A DNA stretch of 64,000 nucleotides, taken from contig JAOCPU010000015.1 in assembly GCA_035772785.1 (NCBI GenBank), forward strand, positions 532,838 through 596,837. Reading direction: 5' to 3'. The notes beneath the pieces are model-generated. The model had not been told where the DNA came from and ran no database searches. It saw only the letters and a list, made by a program, of their open reading frames with translations. Positions 58,909-64,000 of this stretch are shown here, piece after piece. Origin of the DNA: Phlebiopsis flavidoalba. Its lineage: Eukaryota; Basidiomycota; Agaricomycetes; Polyporales; Phanerochaetaceae. Position 1 is the stretch's first letter, and each line of letters starts with the position of its first letter. Position numbers and translations under genes: made by a program.

Positions 58909-61900
58909 TCAATGCGGTAGCAGTTTCTTCGCACGCCGCGAAATAGCGTCAACGTCCAAGCTCTCCGTTCGCGCGAGGAATCCTATCGCTTCTCTACGAT
59001 AACCTGCAGGAGGTCAGGCTGGTCTTTTCATGTGCGTTTTGCAGATACGATATCGCCAATTGCAGTTGCCCAATTATCTTCTGATACGCCTAGCTTCTTG
59101 GCCTCTTTCCGCAAACTTGTTTCCGCCGAGAATGTCGAACAGCTCGGCAGATGCAGAAAAAAAACAGCCATCAAAGGTCTGAAGCCTTACGAGGGCGACT
59201 ATCTTGTCTTCGATCGAGCTTTCGCCCCTACCATTTACAGGGCCACCGACAGCCCCAACGGCCATAGACAGAGGTTTGTTGTGTTGGAGAAGAAACCGTT
59301 ATAGGGGGGAGGTACGTGAAGGAGAACCGTATTCTTCTTGACGGTAATAGCTCGAATCTTCGATGGTAGGAATACGTAAAGAGTCGACAAAGCTTTGAAA
59401 GCGCTCAGGGCGAGTCAAAATGAAGGAGCCGAAGGAGGCTGTGAGGCAACCGCGACAACAGACGCCGTGCTTGTACCTCCTGTACTGGACGAGCTTGTTC
59501 GCCCGGAAGACCTGTGGAATAAAACGGGACAATAGTGGAAGAAGATTCGGGCGTAGAGCCACCACCCAGAGAGCTCTGGGCCATATGAGAGGATGCGATA
59601 CAACGACGTCCGTTTTCCAGTAAGAGGGGGGAAACTGGAACGCTGCGATTTTCGATGAAACTGAACATGCCTCTGATGGTGTCTGGAAGTGAAGGAGGAA
59701 AAGCAGAACGCTTTTGACGATTCGCCCTTCGTGGGGAATATTCGGAAGGTCCCTGGAAACGCTGTGCGATTCGATGAATGTGGTTCTGACTAGAAACGTG
59801 TGGTTCTCACCCGGGCCCTGGATACACCGTACTCTTCCTGAGGACCCTCGTTCGTCGTATGACGGGTGGCCGGGGGGCGCATATTCTGGATCTCGGACTG
59901 TGTCCGGTTTGTCGACCGCGATGAAAAGAGGTATGAGTGGAAAAAACCAGCTGATATCTCACGCCGAGGGCTATAATCGCTGCAGAATTTCCAGCTCCAT
60001 GGTTCATCCTATCCTGGTCCCTCGGAGCTCCATGATCGCGCGACGAGCCGCAAGGACCTGTATCAAGGGCCGCGGATGTTGTTGGTTGGAATTGTCCACG
60101 ACCTGAACAGGCACCGAGAAGCGCAGTACGTCTGTAGACCCGTTTTCTCTTGGCTTGTATGACCACTTCCTCGGGTGGCACAAGTTTCTCTTGATGAACC
60201 AATGCGAAGAGGCGACCCCCCCCCACAAACGACTGCCATGGTACATCGGAGGGAGAACCGAGGGAGTTTGGCTTCAGGACGCCAGAGCCGGATATGTCCT
60301 TCCAGTTCGAGCCAACGAGAGCGTCGCTGAGGGAGGCCCCCAGTCGACGGAGACCTCACGGTATATCTGCGAGCGACTTGCAGCGTACAAGTCGTGAGCA
60401 TTTGCCCACAATGGTCCTCTGAGGTCGTGGCGATGAGACAGATGCCATTACCGACACGAGCTATATGCCCTCGCACATCTCAGTGGGATACGCTTGTCGC
60501 CTATCCCGAGGGTAAAAAGCCGCACAGGATGCTTTTCCGCCCGTGCCAATGGCGGTCTGCACGAATTTGAGGGTCTCGTTGATTGCATAAGACTTGTTCA
60601 TTTGGGTAAGCATCGTGCTCGACACGGTAGAAAGAAACGTACCTCTCCGTCTGTGAGGATAAACACGGCCAGTGGGAACATCCGTCATGCGTGAGCGAAG
60701 CGCTTCGTCCACAGCTTTATCAATGTTTGTTCCCCCGTAGTTCGCTTCCATGGAGTCTATGTGTGTAGTCTGTGAGGCTCTTGTTAGGTACAAAACGCTG
60801 GCATTGTTGCTGCTCTTACCGCAGTTTCGCATATTGAGTTCGTCGTAGAGGCCACTCTGGGCCCATAACTGGTCGCAGTGGGTCCCAAAGCTAAGAACAT
60901 TAAGCCAAGTCCCCTCGCTCGGAAGGGCGCGCAAGAGCGTCACGAGTGCTCGTTTGGCCATTTCAATCCTCTTGCCCTTGCATACTCCCGCTTCGATCCA
61001 CTAAGAAGATGTATTCCTGCTGCTCAATCGGCGTAGCGATGAAATTAGGCACAATGTTCAGCTGAATCGCCAGTGTCCGTCTTGCGATTGTTGCGCAAAA
61101 CACCGTGGCGCATCCCAGCCCATCCGCAGAGATGATCAGAACGAAGTCTTGTTCCAGATAATGCGCGAGAATTGTACCGGGCGTTTGGCAGGAACGCGGT
61201 TCGCCCTTATCAGCTGTGAATGCGAAGGTGGGTGCGTTGGGCTCGTCAGTTTTTTTTCACAGTTCCTTGCATGTGGACGTCGATCGATATCCTGACGCGA
61301 TGAGGCGGAAGGTTTGTCGCGCCCTTCATACCGGTGGGAAGCGCACCGAAACGGTGACCGATGTACCCAGGGAGCTGTAGGCCGCACTTCGTCTGCGACG
61401 TCATCTTCCACAAGGTCCAGAACGTACCTCTAGACGCGACGAGACTGCTTTAAAAAGAGGAGATGTAGGGGATGAAAAAGATAACATACTTGAAGGTACT
61501 GTTGTCACCATCTGTCGGCCGGGAAGAGCACACTAGGGAAATGAGAAAAGACTTGAGCCATGTGAGAAAGGGGCCAAGTATATAAGGGCTTACCGGGGAA
61601 TGTGTACCCACTATCGTCCAGTGACATGCTCAACTAGTCCGTCAGTCATGCGGCCTTGACTGATCGCAATATCGTGCTCGTATTTAGCTTCTTCTTTCTC
61701 CTTTGCAACGGCGACGATGGTCGAGTCGTCCTGCGGTCATTTCGAAGCTACAGACAGCAGCCAAGGGAGCGGTGCCGGTACGGGAAACACATATCTCGCG
61801 CGTTCAAGGCCTGACGGTGCATATTGCCAGAAGTGTTGCGTGATAGTGACAATAGGCGGACACTGTGGCATGTCTTAGCGTCGAGTCGACCACACAGAGA

Positions 61901-62004
61901 CAGCCACATACCATCATCACATTTGCATGTACTTGCGCATCTTCGAGAGGTAAGTAAGCCTCAACATTTGACTGAATATAAGCAATGCCACAAGGAGTCC
62001 ACAT
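58909..62004 (-). CDS. VIT domain plus vWA domain protein (copy 2)
   Basis: Paralogue of the gene at 16.9-20.0 kb in the same orientation. The ATG at 62004 begins MWTPCGIAYIQSNVEAYLPL then EDAQVHANV (copy 1: TPCGIVHVQTGNDVYLPLER). Then LQLPGYIGHRFGALPTG-like VIT sequence in several frames, MIDAS motif YIFLVDRSGSM (codons for DRSGSM at 60981-60998), AKRALVTLLRALPSEGTWLN, SFGTHCDQLWAQSGLYDEL, HIDSMEANYGGTNIDKAVDE, ETLKFVQTAIGTGGKA, HQEKLVPPEEVVIQAK, DVLRFSVPVQVVD, AARRAIMELRG, ALGVRYQLVFSTHTSFIAVD, a Ser/Gly-rich linker, EDKIVALVRLQTFDGCFFSA, and the C-terminal KDQP-LLQVIVEK-like helix ending SLDVDAISRRAKKLLPH, stop at 58909-58911. It lacks the poly(C) tract, Gln-rich repeats and FG motifs of copy 1. 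Frameshifts are frequent. Confidence 0.82.
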
Positions 62005-63857
62005 ATGGAATATCGGGTTGGTATATTGAGTGCGAGGACTCACGGCCTCCCTTTTGAGTGACCCGGTGGTTACACCCAAGGACGGCTTGTCAAAGAGAAG
62101 CGCTCCGACAAGCAATCAAAGAATCAGCGCAGCTAATACTGGTAGCTATCAGGTGTCCAGCGGCGCGATAACTGCTCTGATAGAAGTGAGCCTGTGGCAC
62201 TGAATTACCGGCTCTAGCAGTCCATGAATAACACACGAAAGACGGCACCCGGACTTTTGAGGTCCCCGTTCTCTCGAGTGACTAGAAATTTCCTCGCTCA
62301 GGGAGAGGATGGGTGTCGTACTTGGAGAACATGTACACACTGCGCTTTCTAGTAGTGTGGCAGTAATGCTGTCATTGCAATTTCTACGAGTGGCCAAATC
62401 GTTTTCAAGTGTGTGTCGACGATGTTCGGTGAATAGGTAAAGATCACTATGGCTGAGAACGAGACACTCGAGTCACTGCGAGCAACGCAGTGCCCGCCGG
62501 CCACCCCGATCAAAGCACATATGTAGCGCAGAAATGTGATGAGGACGTGTGTGGTGCGAAAGCAGAAGGAAATGTCGGGTCCGGCACTCGAGAGCCGACT
62601 TCTGAGTCGATGACCGGTGACCGCCATCAAAACCACATCAAGCCAACATTGATGATCACCGAGAAAAGCTGGCCCGGGCCCCCAGGCACCAGCTCGCTCC
62701 GCACAGTGTTGTCAACGGTCAGGCCTGACACGGTTCACACTAGGGGGGGGGGGGTGGGAGGGAACGTTTTGAGGAAGGGCACGTTTGGTAGGAAAAAACG
62801 TGGTATGTTGGTAAAGTTCCTGGGATTATTTCCGGAAGATGGTAGAAACCTGTCTAAAATGCCCATTTTGCTCCATTCTTCCCTTGGCTATAGCAAAAAT
62901 TATAGCCCCTGTTCAACATTTGAATTTTAATCCTAGGTTTGATCCCTTCTTGCTCTTTTGGGAATATATATTCGATCACGAATCTACTCACAAAAAAACC
63001 TTGGCCGTGGATTTGTGGAAACAAAAAACGTGCCTCGTGTTCAGATTCGGAAGTCCGCAGAAAGCGAAGTCTTGTCACGTTCTTTGAATGGGTCAAAATG
63101 TAAGCAAAAATTTAGAATAAGCCGTGTGGTTTCTTGCACAGGCGTAAACCTGACACAAACCAACTTTCTCAGCCTTGTTTCTTTTGTCAACAACTTCATG
63201 AATGCTCCTACAGAAACGAGCGTGTTCACAGGAAACATGAGCAGAAACGTGATCACTCCCTGTCCCGTTTCTGTCTCGTCTCCATCACGTTTCTGTCCCA
63301 TTTCTGCGGCTACGCCCAACCACTTTCCGGCTACATTTCTTTGCGGGTATAATATATGTCCCATTTGTAGAATCAGTGCTAATCTGAACTGTTCATACAT
63401 AGAAACACAATAGATTAGTCAAGTTTCTCAACAAAAAAAAAATAACACTCACACGGATACACACGAAGTCAAAATCCTCACCTCATGTTTTTGGAAGCAC
63501 CAGAAAGATCAAAAAAAACGCGCGTGAAGTAGGAGCGTGAACCCGTAGACTGAGCCAGACTAAGCCAATCCGATAGTCCTCAATCAGACGAAATGCTTAC
63601 AGGCCCTAGCCTTAGAACTGGTCTTCTTACCCGGCTTTGACTAGCTAGATATAGTGACTAGGCTACACCGCGACTACCCGGGTACGCGAATTAGGGTTGC
63701 ATTTTCGCCCGATCCGAGTACCGTTTGCCTTGCCGTCTCATGTCTATTCCAAATTGAATAGTCTATGTCCGCGAGGTGCGAAAAATCCCTGGTGCGTTTT
63801 CGGACGCGCATATGTAGCATCTACAGGTAGGGGGACTCCATAGATGTACGCCCAAAA
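62005..63857. other. gene-poor right-hand region
   Basis: Upstream region of VIT/vWA copy 2, then low-complexity and AT-rich sequence. It contains a G-run near 62744-62753, an AT-rich block 62860-63480 in which GTTTCTG-type words recur, and an exact 12-bp inverted repeat. No gene family was recognised in the frames at 62490-62930 and 62958-63413. Confidence 0.4.
63242..63295. repeat. 12-bp perfect inverted repeat
   Basis: CAGAAACGTGAT at 63242-63253 and its exact reverse complement ATCACGTTTCTG at 63284-63295, separated by 30 bases that contain a further CCGTTTCTGTC word. Could form a hairpin or be a paired protein-binding site; meaning unknown. Confidence 0.7.
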
Positions 63858-64000
63858 CTATATGCTAAAGCATCTCGTATGCCAGGACCCTCCGAGCTTG
63901 GTGGCAGGCTTGTTCACGGGGGAGAGGGAGTCCTCCAATTCGAGCTCGGCAATGATACCCTCTGTCGAGCGACGGGTGGTTATGGCGCGGGTGTAGACCA
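63858..64000 (-). CDS. partial open frame at right edge, unrecognised
   Basis: An uninterrupted - strand frame enters from the right edge and runs to TAG at 63858-63860. It contains RAITTRRSTEGIIAELELED and SLSPVNKPATKLGGSWHTRC. The composition looks protein-like, and it may be the 3' part of a gene mostly outside the window, but it is too short to assign. Confidence 0.3.
   Translation of the reverse strand, partial: VYTRAITTRRSTEGIIAELELEDSLSPVNKPATKLGGSWHTRCFSI

Noticed and set aside
1..64000. Stop-codon reassignment or programmed frameshifting as explanation for the broken genes
   Set aside because: The breaks are shifts at arbitrary positions, many at homopolymers, with no common slippery site, and TAA, TAG and TGA all terminate genes at family-appropriate ends.

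Overview
This is nuclear DNA of a filamentous basidiomycete, most likely an Agaricomycete. The evidence is introns of about 48-56 bases with GT..AG ends, a divergent F-box family of Agaricomycete type, a 7-TM membrane protein of a kind common there, and single-copy eukaryotic housekeeping genes (SET1, IRE1, seryl-tRNA synthetase, RSC7/NPL6). No prokaryotic, viral or CRISPR content was seen, and no tRNA or rRNA could be supported by eye.

Layout. 0.3-2.3 kb: a UstYa-family (DUF3328) oxidase-like gene followed on the same strand by a small secreted-peptide gene with its own TATA box. 2.3-8.5 kb: no recognisable gene. 8.5-16.3 kb: RSC7/NPL6 chromatin-remodelling subunit (+), an unassigned nuclear protein (+), an alpha/beta hydrolase (-) and a 7-TM membrane protein (+). 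16.9-26 kb: a VIT/vWA-domain protein (-) interrupted by a 103-base poly(C) tract, a purine-cytosine permease (-) and a secreted amidase (+). 26.2-32.5 kb: three F-box-like genes (-, +, -) with a degraded amidase copy between the first two, which looks like a local duplication. 33.7-34.9 kb: an unrecognised acidic protein. 35-43 kb: seryl-tRNA synthetase (+), a secreted S41-type peptidase (-) and a conserved hypothetical (+). 43.4-52 kb: histone H3K4 methyltransferase SET1 (-), a gene-poor AT-rich stretch and a serine-rich TM protein (+). 52.2-62 kb: the ER-stress sensor IRE1 (-), a secreted G1 glutamic peptidase (-) and a second VIT/vWA paralogue (-). 62-64 kb: gene-poor, with a short open frame running off the right edge.

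Most important caution: nearly every gene, including ones that should be indispensable (seryl-tRNA synthetase, SET1, IRE1), is broken by one- or two-base shifts. Several shifts lie at or near long homopolymers. Protein signatures resume in another frame within a few codons and splice sites are intact, so I read most of these as indel errors in the assembly rather than gene decay. The spans given are therefore whole-gene spans (exons, introns and shifts together), inferred by following family signatures from frame to frame.

The genes do not form one pathway. The two themes are secretion and proteostasis (IRE1, three secreted enzymes, a small secreted peptide) and chromatin (SET1, RSC7). The best candidates for something undescribed are the UstYa-like gene plus secreted peptide pair at the left end, and the duplicated VIT/vWA proteins with rapidly diverging linkers, one of which is FG-rich.
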